Shown: positions 25,048 through 33,337 of the stretch, one piece after another | Position numbering within the stretch: the first letter of the stretch is position 1 | How the letters are laid out: each line of letters starts with the position of its first letter | Origin: Bergeyella porcorum | GTDB taxonomy: Bacteria; Bacteroidota; Bacteroidia; Flavobacteriales; Weeksellaceae | Direction of reading: 5' to 3' | NCBI RefSeq assembly: GCF_042427575.1 | Contig: NZ_JBHMFD010000002.1 | Location: forward strand, 1-64,000 | DNA length: 64,000 bases | Position numbers and translations under genes: made by a program | Notes under the pieces: generated by a model | What the model was told of the DNA's origin: nothing | Database searches by the model: none | What the model saw: the letters and a program-made list of their open reading frames with translations, nothing else

Positions 25048-25929
25048 TTATCTATACCCAAAGTTTTTTAAATCCCGCTCGTTCTTACGCCAATCTTTTT
25101 TCACTTTTACAAAAAGATTAAGATGGATTTTCTTATCAAAAAACTTCTCTAAGTCCAGTCGGGCTTGTGTACCTACTTTTTTGATGGCTTCCCCCTTATG
25201 TCCTATGAGGATTCCTTTCTGTGTATCTCGCTCTACATAGATGATAGAATCAATGAAAATGATGCCTTCTTGCTCCTTGAAAAGTTCTGTAACCACCTCT
25301 ACAGAGTATGGAATTTCCTTTTCGTAATTTAGAAGGATTTTCTCTCTAATAGCTTCATTGACAAAGAAACGCTCTGGCTTATCCGTAAACTGGTCTTTAT
25401 CATAATAAGGCGGATTTTCTGGCATCAGAGATTTTAGCTTTGGTAAAATCAGCTGGGTATTAACACCTTCCAAAGCAGAAATTGGCAAAATCTCCGCTTT
25501 CGGAATTTGCTGATGCCAAAATTCAATCACCGCTTCCAAATCTTGCTGATTAGACGCATCTATTTTATTGATGAGAATCAGCACCGGAACAGGGATTTTA
25601 TTGAGCTTATCTATGAGAAATTCAGACGGTTCGGTTTTGTCCGTAATATCTACAATGAAGAGAAAAGCATCGGCATCTTGTAAAGAATCTTTCACAAAAT
25701 CCATCATTTTCTCTTGCAACTCGTACTTCGGTTCCAAAACGCCTGGGGTGTCTGAGAATACAATTTGAAGATCTTCTTCATTATAAATCCCAAAGATACG
25801 ATGCCTTGTAGTTTGTGCCTTTCGGGTAACTATCGCGAGTTTCTCTCCCATCAACTGATTGAGCAAGGTAGATTTTCCTGCATTAGGTTTTCCCACGATA
25901 TTTACGAATCCGGCTTTATGTGTTGTCAA
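25048..25929 (-). CDS. era: GTPase Era
   Basis: 293 aa. Binds 16S rRNA near its 3' end during 30S maturation. G1 GKPNAGKST (about 12-20), G3 DTPG, G4 NKID, and a C-terminal KH domain (IIYVERDTQKGILIGHKGEAIKKVG). Start is TTG at 25929; no in-frame ATG precedes it. Map lies 27 bases upstream and the terminator follows the stop. Confidence 0.95.
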   Translation of the reverse strand: MTTHKAGFVNIVGKPNAGKSTLLNQLMGEKLAIVTRKAQTTRHRIFGIYNEEDLQIVFSDTPGVLEPKYELQEKMMDFVKDSLQDADAFLFIVDITDKTEPSEFLIDKLNKIPVPVLILINKIDASNQQDLEAVIEFWHQQIPKAEILPISALEGVNTQLILPKLKSLMPENPPYYDKDQFTDKPERFFVNEAIREKILLNYEKEIPYSVEVVTELFKEQEGIIFIDSIIYVERDTQKGILIGHKGEAIKKVGTQARLDLEKFFDKKIHLNLFVKVKKDWRKNERDLKNFGYR

Positions 25930-25956
25930 AATTATAAATATTTATAGGTTATGATT

Positions 25957-26766
25957 TTAAAAATCCATTGTAAAAGGTGCTTCCTCATCACTTTCTATTC
26001 CTAAAGCTTCATAGATGTATTTAAAGGTCGAAAGTAAAACGGGTTTCCCTGCAATAATGCACACATTGTGTTCAAAATGAGCAGATGGCGTATTGTCTTT
26101 GCTGGTAACCGTCCAGCCATCTTTATGAAATATCACTTCGTGTGTTCCGAGGTTAATCATTGGTTCTATCGCCAATGCGATACCATCTTTTAGCACTTTT
26201 CCACTGCCTTTTCTTCCGTAGTTGGGTACCTGTGGGTCTTCGTGCATTTTTCGCCCTACGCCGTGCCCTACCAATTCTCTCACCACGCCATAGCCGTGGG
26301 CTTCGCAATGGGTTTGTATGGCATTAGAGATATCCCCTACACGTTTTCCTCTCACACATTGGGCAATGCCTTTGTAAAGAGATTCTTTGGTCACTTCTAG
26401 AAGTTTTTTGGTTTCTGGGGCTACTTCTCCTACTTCAAAAGAATAAGCGTGGTCACCATAAAACCCATTCATATAAACGCCACAATCTACGGATAAAATA
26501 TCGCCCTCCTTCAATGGTTTATCATTGGGGATTCCGTGTACCACTTCTTCGTTAGGTGAGATGCATAGGTTTTTGGGAAATCCGTACATTCCTAAAAAAG
26601 CTGGTTCGCCCCCATTATCACGGATGAATTCTGCTGCTATTTTATCAATATAATTGGTGGTTACACCTGGTTTTATTTCCTTGGCTACCATTCCTAAAGT
26701 CTTGGAAACCAACTGAGCACTTTCTCGCATTAAGCGAAGTTCCTCTATCGTTTTGAGTTGAATCAT
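25957..26766 (-). CDS. map: Type I methionine aminopeptidase
   Basis: 269 aa. Removes initiator Met from nascent proteins using two metal ions. Conserved motifs: EEVVHGIP (substrate His), VDCGVY and YGDHAYSF (metal Asp residues), VGHGVGRKMHEDPQVPNYG (metal His) and LAIEPM (metal Glu). Short type I form without an N-terminal zinc domain. Clustered with era. Confidence 0.95.
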   Translation of the reverse strand: MIQLKTIEELRLMRESAQLVSKTLGMVAKEIKPGVTTNYIDKIAAEFIRDNGGEPAFLGMYGFPKNLCISPNEEVVHGIPNDKPLKEGDILSVDCGVYMNGFYGDHAYSFEVGEVAPETKKLLEVTKESLYKGIAQCVRGKRVGDISNAIQTHCEAHGYGVVRELVGHGVGRKMHEDPQVPNYGRKGSGKVLKDGIALAIEPMINLGTHEVIFHKDGWTVTSKDNTPSAHFEHNVCIIAGKPVLLSTFKYIYEALGIESDEEAPFTMDF

Positions 26767-26810
26767 TCTAAAATTTTTATCCTAAAAGGTTTTTTCAGTT
26801 TAATTGATTT

Positions 26811-27245
26811 TTACCAAAAAAGTCCTTTTTTCTTTTCTTTTTTCAGTTTGGAATATGGCAAAACTTCTTTTCCTTCTACTCGGAATTCTATTTTTTCATT
26901 GATGATGTTATAGACCTCTCCCCAGCCTGGGAATCCCCCTAAGTTTCTATCATCGATGAATAAATCTGCATCAAGTTTTCTGGAAGCCGTGTTACCATCA
27001 AAAACTTCTCCTTCAAAGCTAGAATTAACGGCATAAAACTCTATTCCATTTTTACGGCAAAATTCCACAGCTTCATCCAAAGTTTTACCGTGTCTGTAAG
27101 TCCAAAGAATGAGTCTATACCCTTCTGATTGAAGTTTTTTCAAAGTTTCAAAGGCAAATGTTTTGGCTTTTCCAATCCCTGGATAGGCATCTTCCACAAT
27201 GGTACCATCAAAGTCTATTGCCAGTTTTTTATTACTTTTCATCAT
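26811..27245 (-). CDS. HAD-superfamily phosphatase, BT0820-like
   Basis: 144 aa. HAD motif I AIDFDGTIVED (nucleophile and general-acid Asp at about 11 and 13), motif II region LILWTYR, and motif III-IV FIDDRNLGG. It matches the small cap-less Bacteroidetes HAD group represented by BT0820. The substrate is unknown. A -7 element TATCTTTG at 27272-27265 on the minus strand marks its own promoter. Confidence 0.82.
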   Translation of the reverse strand: MMKSNKKLAIDFDGTIVEDAYPGIGKAKTFAFETLKKLQSEGYRLILWTYRHGKTLDEAVEFCRKNGIEFYAVNSSFEGEVFDGNTASRKLDADLFIDDRNLGGFPGWGEVYNIINEKIEFRVEGKEVLPYSKLKKEKKKGLFW

Positions 27246-27264
27246 AATTCTTCTATTTTACCGA

Positions 27265-27272
27265 CAAAGATA
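27265..27272 (-). promoter_or_regulatory. -7 promoter element of the HAD gene
   Basis: TATCTTTG on the minus strand, 20 bases upstream of the ATG at 27245. No matching -33 TTTG. Confidence 0.5.
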
Positions 27273-27333
27273 CAAAAATAAAGCCTGAAAAACACGAGAT
27301 GTTTCACAGGCCTTTATGAAGTGTGGTATTCAC

Positions 27334-28311
27334 TTAGCTTTTAATCCACTTAAATTGATATTCCAAATCTGGCGTTGCTATTCTATCGGTAATTCTTTGC
27401 AACCTTGCTGGGAGCTTCATTAGGAACTCTTGGGCTTTTTGGGCTTTTTCATTCAGACCAGAGATATGCTCTATTTTCCAATCCTCTAGCAATCCTTTAA
27501 GAATATCGATATAATCTTGTGCGGTGTAAACCATACAACGCTGGGCAGCATCTGAAAAATGCGACCAAAGTTCGCCTGCTTTTTGTCCGCTTTCTCTCAT
27601 CATATGGGCAGGCATCACAATTTTTTTCCTCATCATATCTTCAAAGGCTAGCATCATCTCCGATGGGTCTAATTCAAAAATTCTGGTGATAAAATGCTTA
27701 TAGGCCTTGGCGTGTCTTGCTTCATCTGCTGCAATCACAGCACACATTTTAGCCAATTTTTTGTTGCCACTTTGTTTGGCGAAAGTCCCAACCCTTCTGT
27801 GCGAAATATTGGTGGCGGTCTCCTGAAAACTGGTATAAACAAAATTGCGGTAAGGGTCCATTGAGGTGCCCAGGTCAAAACCATCTTGAATTAAATATTG
27901 CGTGGTAATTTCTACCTCTCTCATATTCACTCTTCCGCATAGGTAGAGGTATTTATTGAGAAGGTCGCCGTGGCGGTTTTCCTCTGCCGTCCAGCATCTT
28001 ACCCAATGGCTCCAGCTATTACCTTCCTCTTGTTCTACGCCATCTATCCCCATTATCCAACTTTCATAGCTCGGTAATGCCTCTTCGGTGATACAATCGC
28101 CAATGAGGGTTACAAAGAGGTCATAGTCCATATCTTGGGCGAAGTGTTGCAACTCCTGAAGCTCATAAGTGAAATTTTCTGAAGTGGTATCTGGCAAAAA
28201 ATCTGAAGGTTGCCAAATTTTTTCTACTGGCGTTAAATAACTATCTATGAAAGAATTAACTTCCTTACTTAAGGTTTTCATCACCTCTAATCTTACGAGC
28301 TTGTTGTACAT
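27334..28311 (-). CDS. Soluble acyl-[ACP] desaturase (stearoyl-ACP type)
   Basis: 325 aa ferritin-like di-iron enzyme that puts a cis double bond into an acyl-ACP chain using O2 and ferredoxin. Di-iron ligands: EENRH (110-114) and DEARH (196-200), with extra Glu in EEAL and FQETATN. This is the plant-like soluble desaturase also found in Bacteroidetes and actinobacteria. The ferredoxin-reductase gene at 16.6 kb could supply electrons, but that link is speculative. A -7 element TAATTTTG lies at 28354-28347. Confidence 0.92.
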   Translation of the reverse strand: MYNKLVRLEVMKTLSKEVNSFIDSYLTPVEKIWQPSDFLPDTTSENFTYELQELQHFAQDMDYDLFVTLIGDCITEEALPSYESWIMGIDGVEQEEGNSWSHWVRCWTAEENRHGDLLNKYLYLCGRVNMREVEITTQYLIQDGFDLGTSMDPYRNFVYTSFQETATNISHRRVGTFAKQSGNKKLAKMCAVIAADEARHAKAYKHFITRIFELDPSEMMLAFEDMMRKKIVMPAHMMRESGQKAGELWSHFSDAAQRCMVYTAQDYIDILKGLLEDWKIEHISGLNEKAQKAQEFLMKLPARLQRITDRIATPDLEYQFKWIKS

Positions 28312-28432
28312 TTTGACTTTGTATTAGATTTCATTGGGCGAAGGTACAAAATTATTATTTAATACATAGTATAAATTGTAAACTAAACGGAATTTAATGT
28401 ATTTAGTCCATTCTAGATACACTTTCTAATCT

Positions 28433-28462
28433 AAAAAGCAACCTTTGTGGGGTTGCTTTTTT
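28433..28462 (-). terminator. Terminator of the LRR surface-protein gene
   Basis: AAAAAGCAACC (28433-28443) pairs with GGTTGCTTTTT (28451-28461) around a 7-base loop; it lies 9 bases past the stop at 28471. Confidence 0.85.
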
Positions 28463-28470
28463 GTGTTGGC

Positions 28471-30282
28471 TTATTGCTTTATGATTTTCTGTGTAATAAC
28501 GCCTTCGTCTGTGGTTATTTTTACCATATATATGCCTTTTGCTAAATCTTGCACTTGAGTATTACCTTTGAACAATACCTTTGCCAACTGCCCTGCCGTG
28601 TTGTAGATTTCTATTTTCTCTACTTTGGCAGTGATTTTTATAGTGAGGTTTTCCTTTACAGGGTTGAGGATTTGCAGATGGTTTTCTGCTTTTATCTCTG
28701 TGGTAGAGAGGGTTGGGTAGTTGCAGTTATCGCTGTATGAAGCGTGGGAGTCTTTCTTCCAATTAGCAGTAGAAAAAATTGTACGATCTACCTGAATACA
28801 CGTTAAATTATTATTACCATTCATTTCAGCGTAGCGTAGCCTTTTGTTATTTCCATTTGCTAAATTAAGTTGTATAAGTTGGTTATTAGAACTATTTAAT
28901 TTCTCCAAAATTGTATTTTTAGCCAAATCCAACTTCTTAAGTTGGTTATTAGAACAATTCAGCTCCCTTAAATCTGTATTCCTACTCACATCCAAATTTT
29001 TAAGTTGATTACCATTGCAATATAAATCGATCAAAGCTTTATTTTTACTCACATCTAAATTTACAAGTTGATTACCATCACAATATAAACTAGTCAAAGT
29101 TGTATTCTTACTTACATCTAAGCTCGTTAGTTGGTTATTACTACAACCTAAAATTTGTAAAGCTGTGTTATTGCTTACATCTAAACTTGTTAGTTGATTA
29201 TCACCACAACTCAACCAACCCAAAGCTTTATTTTTACTCACATCCAAATTTGTAAGTCGGTTATTATGACATTGTAAAAAACCTAAAGCCGTGGCACCGC
29301 TTACATCTAAACTCGTGAGTTGATTATCATAACAATCTAAACTACTCAAAGCTTTATTTTTACTCACATCCAAATTTATAAGTTGGTTACGAGAGCATTC
29401 TAAGTAATGTAAAGTCGTATTCTTGCTTACATCTAAATTAGTTAGTTGATTTTTATAGCACACTAGTCTTTGTAAAGCCATATTCTTGCTTACATCTAAA
29501 TTTGTAAGTTGGTTATAAGAGCAATCTAAACTTGTTAAAGCTGTGTTCTTGCTTACATCTAAATTGGTAAGTTGGTTTTCATAGCAAGATAAATCTTTTA
29601 AAACTGTATTTTTACTTACATCCAAATTGGTGAGTTGATTATTGCCGCAATTTAATCTTTGTAAAGCAGTGTTCTTACTTAAATCCAAACTCGTCAGTTG
29701 GTTACTATGGCACACTAATTCTTGCAAAGCCGTACTTTTGCTTACATCTAAATTGGTAAGTTGGTTTTCATAGCAAGATAAATCTTTTAAAACTGTATTT
29801 TTACTTACATCCAAATTGGTGAGTTGGTTTTTATAACACACTAGTTTTTGTAAAGCCGTATTCTTACTTACATCTAAACTCATAAGGCTGTTATCATAAC
29901 ATATCAATTCTTGTAATGCTACACTCTTACTTACATCTAATTGCACAAGATAGTTAGCAACACAATTTAATGTTTGCAATACTGTATTCTTACTCAAATT
30001 AAGGCTATGCAAGGAGTTTCCAGAACAATCCAATCCTATTACATTCACAAAAGCCTCTATACCTTCAAGAGTGTTGATTTGTTTCTTACTTACATTAATG
30101 TTCCCCGTATAATCCCTTGCCTCACCATAAGAAATCTCTGTATCTCCATTGGTATTAATAGAGGTATTTTCCACCAATGCTTTCTTAAAATTAGCATCAG
30201 GGATATTTACTATATCCGTATCGGCTTGTCCGTAGGCAGTTCCCATAACCGCCATTGTTAAAATTGTAATTATTTTTTTCAT
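28471..30282 (-). CDS. Leucine-rich-repeat surface protein with T9SS type A sorting domain
   Basis: 603 aa. Signal peptide 1-19 (MKKIITILTMAVMGTAYGQ), a short N-cap (IPDANFKKALVENTS), about 18-19 repeats of 21 residues (consensus LTNLDVSKNTALQxLxCxxNQ; 63 bp each) from about 65 to 480, and a T9SS C-terminal domain (NPVKENLTI ... LAKGIYMVKIT ... KIIKQ). It should form a solenoid on the cell surface. Copies are very similar, and one block of about 88 bp is repeated exactly 189 bp away, which suggests repeat-number change by recombination. Confidence 0.92.
   Translation of the reverse strand: MKKIITILTMAVMGTAYGQADTDIVNIPDANFKKALVENTSINTNGDTEISYGEARDYTGNINVSKKQINTLEGIEAFVNVIGLDCSGNSLHSLNLSKNTVLQTLNCVANYLVQLDVSKSVALQELICYDNSLMSLDVSKNTALQKLVCYKNQLTNLDVSKNTVLKDLSCYENQLTNLDVSKSTALQELVCHSNQLTSLDLSKNTALQRLNCGNNQLTNLDVSKNTVLKDLSCYENQLTNLDVSKNTALTSLDCSYNQLTNLDVSKNMALQRLVCYKNQLTNLDVSKNTTLHYLECSRNQLINLDVSKNKALSSLDCYDNQLTSLDVSGATALGFLQCHNNRLTNLDVSKNKALGWLSCGDNQLTSLDVSNNTALQILGCSNNQLTSLDVSKNTTLTSLYCDGNQLVNLDVSKNKALIDLYCNGNQLKNLDVSRNTDLRELNCSNNQLKKLDLAKNTILEKLNSSNNQLIQLNLANGNNKRLRYAEMNGNNNLTCIQVDRTIFSTANWKKDSHASYSDNCNYPTLSTTEIKAENHLQILNPVKENLTIKITAKVEKIEIYNTAGQLAKVLFKGNTQVQDLAKGIYMVKITTDEGVITQKIIKQ
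29549..29830. repeat. Recent three-unit duplication within the LRR gene
   Basis: An approximately 88-bp stretch starting TTGCTTACATCTAAATTGG at 29549 recurs, identical as far as read, at 29738. The offset of 189 bp equals three 63-bp repeat units, so the reading frame is kept. Confidence 0.8.
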
Positions 30283-30288
30283 TATTTT

Positions 30289-30738
30289 TTAGTTATTTAA
30301 AAATTTTGGTATAAATTCCTTTTCCAAGACTTCTTTTGCAAAGGTCTCAGGTTTTTCACACTGCTCTCTCAGTATATCCAAATCTATGATTATATCCTCG
30401 GTAATATCACTGATAAAAGTCCATTTCAGCCAAAGATGTAGTCTATTATTCCAATCATATGGTCTTATAGCCGTGATAATGGTATCAAAAGGTTTGTATT
30501 CCTCATATTTTTCAGAAAGATACTCCGCAGATGTTTTAGTATCACTCCAAGTATTAATGATAGTTTTCTTACCATCTTTTTCATACACTGCCAAAAAATC
30601 ATATTCATATTCTGGAAATTCCTTTTCTCGGGAATCAAAGACAAATGTATATCCTTGCTCCAATAACCATTTTTCTATCCAACCACATAAGGTGGTTTTT
30701 CCTGTACCTGCTCTGCCTTGTATTAAAAATGTTTTCAT
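30289..30738 (-). CDS. Unrecognised P-loop NTPase
   Basis: 149 aa from the ATG at 30738; the frame extends upstream but MKTFLIQGRAGTGKTT is a natural start for a P-loop protein. Walker A GRAGTGKTT (8-16), LCGWIEKWLLEQGYTFVFDSREKEFPEYEYDF after it, then TWSDTKTSAEYL and a WNNRLHLWLKW segment. Looks like a small nucleoside-kinase-like or AAA-type fold, but no family is recognised and no clear Walker B was found. It lies 6 bases upstream of the LRR gene and may be cotranscribed. Confidence 0.65.
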   Translation of the reverse strand: MKTFLIQGRAGTGKTTLCGWIEKWLLEQGYTFVFDSREKEFPEYEYDFLAVYEKDGKKTIINTWSDTKTSAEYLSEKYEEYKPFDTIITAIRPYDWNNRLHLWLKWTFISDITEDIIIDLDILREQCEKPETFAKEVLEKEFIPKFLNN

Positions 30739-30755
30739 TATAAAAAATATTAAAA

Positions 30756-30905
30756 TTATTTCCCTACTCGTTGGCTTTTCGGGTTCCACCTTTTATTTTC
30801 CGCTCTTCGGATAGCAGTTTTTGTTCTTTTTATACCTTTCGGTAGATAATATTCACCTTTCGGAGGGGCTTTTTTACCATCCAAAAGACCTCCAAGACCT
30901 CTCAT
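30756..30905 (-). CDS. Possible 49-aa basic protein
   Basis: A short frame with ATG at 30905 and TAA at 30756-30758: begins MRGLGGLLDGKKAPPKGEYY and ends with a very basic tail rich in Lys and Arg. No known family. It lies 17 bases upstream of the P-loop gene start on the same strand. The surrounding DNA is low-complexity, so this could be chance. Confidence 0.3.
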   Translation of the reverse strand: MRGLGGLLDGKKAPPKGEYYLPKGIKRTKTAIRRAENKRWNPKSQRVGK

Positions 30906-31058
30906 AAAACCTTTTTTATCTTTCGTATCACTTCTGCGGTCTTTTGGGATACCTTTTTCATCTTATCAAAGACCTTTTTGGTCTTCTATAAGACCATTTT
31001 AGTCTTCTTAATCCTCTAAAAGGTCTTTCGGAGGGTCTCCAAGGTCTTTTCTTGGGTT
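30906..31058. repeat. AAGACC/GGTCTT low-complexity region
   Basis: About ten copies of AGGTCTTT, AAGACC or near forms in both orientations, creating overlapping small hairpins (for example AAGACC-TTTTT-GGTCTT at about 30975). On the minus strand one frame has Lys-rich, Thr-Lys periodic peptide pieces broken by stops. It looks like decayed or repeat-generated DNA. Confidence 0.5.
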
Positions 31059-31562
31059 TTATGCACCTTCCGTAGGGTTATTTTTATCTTCCGTTGGCTG
31101 GTTGCCCTTTCTCGGTCGCTTAAAAAACTGCTTTTGGTCTTCGTACTTCTGCTCAAACCCCACTGCCTTACTCTTCGCCTTAAACTGCGTGTAGGCATAG
31201 TCTGAAAGGCTATCCTGATAGTTATCAAAATCGTGAAAGATTTTGGAGTTGTTGCATCTGATAGAGAGATTATTGAGCCTACTGATAACTTGCTCCAAGA
31301 AATTTCTGGACTTGAAATCCTTCTCAAACTCTTCCCAATCCACATCTGGTGTGCGGAGGTTCGGCTGGGTTTGGGCATAATCTCTCGTTTTGTGGATAAA
31401 AAGCTTGTTCTGCTCATTTACCCTGCCGTATTTGTTGCGGTCTTCTGGAGTTAGGTTGATGGATAGGCTCTGCATAGCCGTTTCTAATTGTGCCAAAGCA
31501 TCGCTGATTGCCTTGATTTGTTCATCACTTAGATGACTGTTGTTTAGATTACTAATGCTCAT
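31059..31562 (-). CDS. Hypothetical protein, helical
   Basis: 167 aa. Starts MSISNLNNSHLSDEQIKAIS and is predicted mostly helical, with a central segment rich in aromatic residues (FHDFDNYQDSLSDYAYTQF) and a basic, Gln/Pro-rich C-terminus. No signal peptide, TM segment or catalytic motif. It resembles a family of uncharacterised Bacteroidetes proteins beginning NL.LS.EQ, but I cannot name it. Member of the accessory block with the P-loop and LRR genes. Confidence 0.6.
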   Translation of the reverse strand: MSISNLNNSHLSDEQIKAISDALAQLETAMQSLSINLTPEDRNKYGRVNEQNKLFIHKTRDYAQTQPNLRTPDVDWEEFEKDFKSRNFLEQVISRLNNLSIRCNNSKIFHDFDNYQDSLSDYAYTQFKAKSKAVGFEQKYEDQKQFFKRPRKGNQPTEDKNNPTEGA

Positions 31563-31657
31563 TTTTTATAAAATTAAATGTTAATTTGACATTTGAAGTT
31601 TAAGATTTCCCCTCTCTACAAAAGGATAACCTCGCAGAGACGAGGGATTTAAACAAA

Positions 31658-31700
31658 AAAAATCCATTCCGAAGACCCAATGCCTCCGAAATGGATTTTT
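31658..31700. terminator. Hairpin upstream of the hypothetical gene
   Basis: Perfect 11-bp arms AAAAATCCATT (31658-31668) and AATGGATTTTT (31690-31700), with A-run and T-run on the flanks, so it works in either direction. Confidence 0.6.
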
Positions 31701-31736
31701 TCATTATTCTATAAAAGAAATTTACCCTAAATTTTA

Positions 31737-31789
31737 CGCTGAACGCTGAACGCTGAACGCTGAACGCTGAACGCTGAACGCTGAACGCT
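31737..31789. repeat. GCTGAAC heptamer array, 7 copies
   Basis: Seven exact tandem copies of the 7-base word GCTGAAC, without variation. Confidence 0.9.
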
Positions 31790-31980
31790 TTCGCATCTCA
31801 AAGATACGGAAAATCAAAGATTTATGCAAATTTATAAAAGGTAAAAACATTATTTTATCAAAAAAAATGATGCGATAAAGATAATAAAATTTTCGGTTAT
31901 GTAAAAAATATGAATAAGAGCTTATCTTGATTTTTTGAAAAACAATACAGCTGGTAATGGAGACAAACTCACAATAAAAA

Positions 31981-32003
31981 AAGACCTCAAAAAGAGGCCT
32001 TTG
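31981..32003 (-). terminator. Terminator of ppa
   Basis: AAGACCTC (31981-31988) pairs with GAGGCCTT (31994-32001), with a T-run on the minus-strand 3' side, about 22 bases past the ppa stop. Confidence 0.75.
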
Positions 32004-32024
32004 AAACTTGATACTAATCTAAAA

Positions 32025-32636
32025 CTATGCACCATATTCGGTTTCATAATCTTTCATAGAGGCATTGATAACCTTTCTTGCGTGGTCTGCCCCGTAGATA
32101 TCATCTATTCTGCATTTTGCAGGCTCATCTGGTAAATTTTTATAAGTAAGAAAGTAGTGCTTCAATCTCTTTACTTCAGCCTCTGGAAGCTCAGATATAT
32201 CTCTAATGTGTCCAAAAGCGTGGTCGCCTACCATTACAGCGACTATTTTATCATCGGCTTCGCCTTTATCTATCATTTTAAACCCTCCGATAGGAATAGC
32301 TTCCATCAAGAAATCTCCTGCGTGGATGTTGTGTGAACTAAGAACACAGATGTCTAGTGGGTCTGCATCTCCCATTTCTACATCGGTAGAGCCATTTTCT
32401 ATGGCAAGTTTTTTCACCTCCTCATCGCAATAAGTTTTTGGAACAAACCCATACAATGCTGGGATGATGTTTGAAAATTGCTGTGGTCTATCCACCTTTA
32501 AGAAACCACTTTCTTTATCAATCTCATATTTAATAGTATCTGATGGTACTATTTCTACAAAAACATTTACTACTTCTGGAGCTTTTTCTCCCGCAGAAAT
32601 GCCGTGCCACGGATGGGCTTTAAATTTCGGTGTCAT
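32025..32636 (-). CDS. ppa: Inorganic pyrophosphatase, family I
   Basis: 203 aa. Hydrolyses pyrophosphate to drive biosynthesis; soluble, Mg-dependent. Motifs: FVEIVPSDTIKYEIDKESG, the active-site DADPLDICVL, and DDKIVAV, with the IPALYGFVPKTY stretch. Sixteen bases downstream of the single-TM protein gene and likely in the same transcript. Confidence 0.93.
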   Translation of the reverse strand: MTPKFKAHPWHGISAGEKAPEVVNVFVEIVPSDTIKYEIDKESGFLKVDRPQQFSNIIPALYGFVPKTYCDEEVKKLAIENGSTDVEMGDADPLDICVLSSHNIHAGDFLMEAIPIGGFKMIDKGEADDKIVAVMVGDHAFGHIRDISELPEAEVKRLKHYFLTYKNLPDEPAKCRIDDIYGADHARKVINASMKDYETEYGA

Positions 32637-32652
32637 TATATTCTATTTTTTT

Positions 32653-33162
32653 TTAATTGCTTAATACTAATGCTTCTCTTTTTAATTCTTCTGTGGTCTG
32701 GGTAATAAAATCTTCTCCATTGATGTAGTTCATCAAAAACAAAGTTTTATAATCTTCCAAATTGGCATTGTTGCCCAACTGCTCATAAGTTTTACGAGCC
32801 AACTGCAAAACATTGTCTTTAGAATTCACAATATTCTGCCAAGAATTTTTAGAAATATACAACTTTTGAGAAATATTATATTCAAACTCTTCTTTAATAC
32901 TTTTATTGATTAGAAATAAAAACTCGTGAGGTTTCAAATCTTTATCAAAATTGTTTACCAAATTAGAAGGCTTTATCCTTTCTAAAAACAAGGTCATCCT
33001 TTCATACGCTTGCAACTTGTGCTGCCCTCCCGATTTCAATGATAAAATCTGCAATTCTTTCTCTTTCAATCTAATATAAGCATAAACAAACTGCCTAAAC
33101 AGAAGCACTAAAAATGCTAAAATCAATAATGCAAAAGCAGAAAAAATTATCGTTGTATCCAT
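32653..33162 (-). CDS. Uncharacterised single-TM protein
   Basis: 169 aa. One N-terminal TM segment (about 5-27, IIFSAFALLILAFLVLLFRQ), then a long soluble helical domain (LKAYERMTLFLERIKPSNLV-type region, HEFLFLINKSIKEEFEYNISQKLYIS). Seems to be a conserved Flavobacteriales protein of unknown function. Divergent from the DEAD-box helicase gene. Confidence 0.65.
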   Translation of the reverse strand: MDTTIIFSAFALLILAFLVLLFRQFVYAYIRLKEKELQILSLKSGGQHKLQAYERMTLFLERIKPSNLVNNFDKDLKPHEFLFLINKSIKEEFEYNISQKLYISKNSWQNIVNSKDNVLQLARKTYEQLGNNANLEDYKTLFLMNYINGEDFITQTTEELKREALVLSN

Positions 33163-33285
33163 TACAAAAATTCGGGTGGCTAAATTACTAATTATTTTTA
33201 ATAAATCACACCCATTTTGCCATCCTATTTTCTGATTTTATCCAATGCTCATCCTTCTTATCTCTATATTTAAATCTCAAAACCG

Positions 33286-33293
33286 TATCTTTG
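33286..33293 (+). promoter_or_regulatory. -7 promoter element of the DEAD-box helicase gene
   Basis: TATCTTTG, giving a start at about 33299 and a 38-nt leader to the ATG at 33338. It lies inside the upstream frame extension and so supports the later start. Confidence 0.6.
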
Positions 33294-33337
33294 CAGAAAT
33301 ATGCGTTCCCACGCCTTTAATATTTAAGATTAAATTG

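Larger units (their letters stand above)
31563..32024. other. 462-base gene-free stretch
   Basis: Contains a small hairpin CCTCG-CAGAGA-CGAGG (about 31631-31646), a terminator-like hairpin at 31658-31700, a GCTGAAC heptamer run (31737-31789), AT-rich sequence, and the ppa terminator (31981-32003). No convincing ORF on either strand. The two hairpins in series could belong to a short RNA, which is untested. Confidence 0.5.

Noticed and set aside
31016..31417. 133-codon minus-strand frame
   Set aside because: Out-of-frame shadow of the 167-aa helical protein gene; Ser/Arg-rich as expected from a shifted frame.
33245..33337. 31-residue N-terminal extension of the DEAD-box helicase
   Set aside because: Contains the TATCTTTG promoter element and is unlike helicase N-termini.
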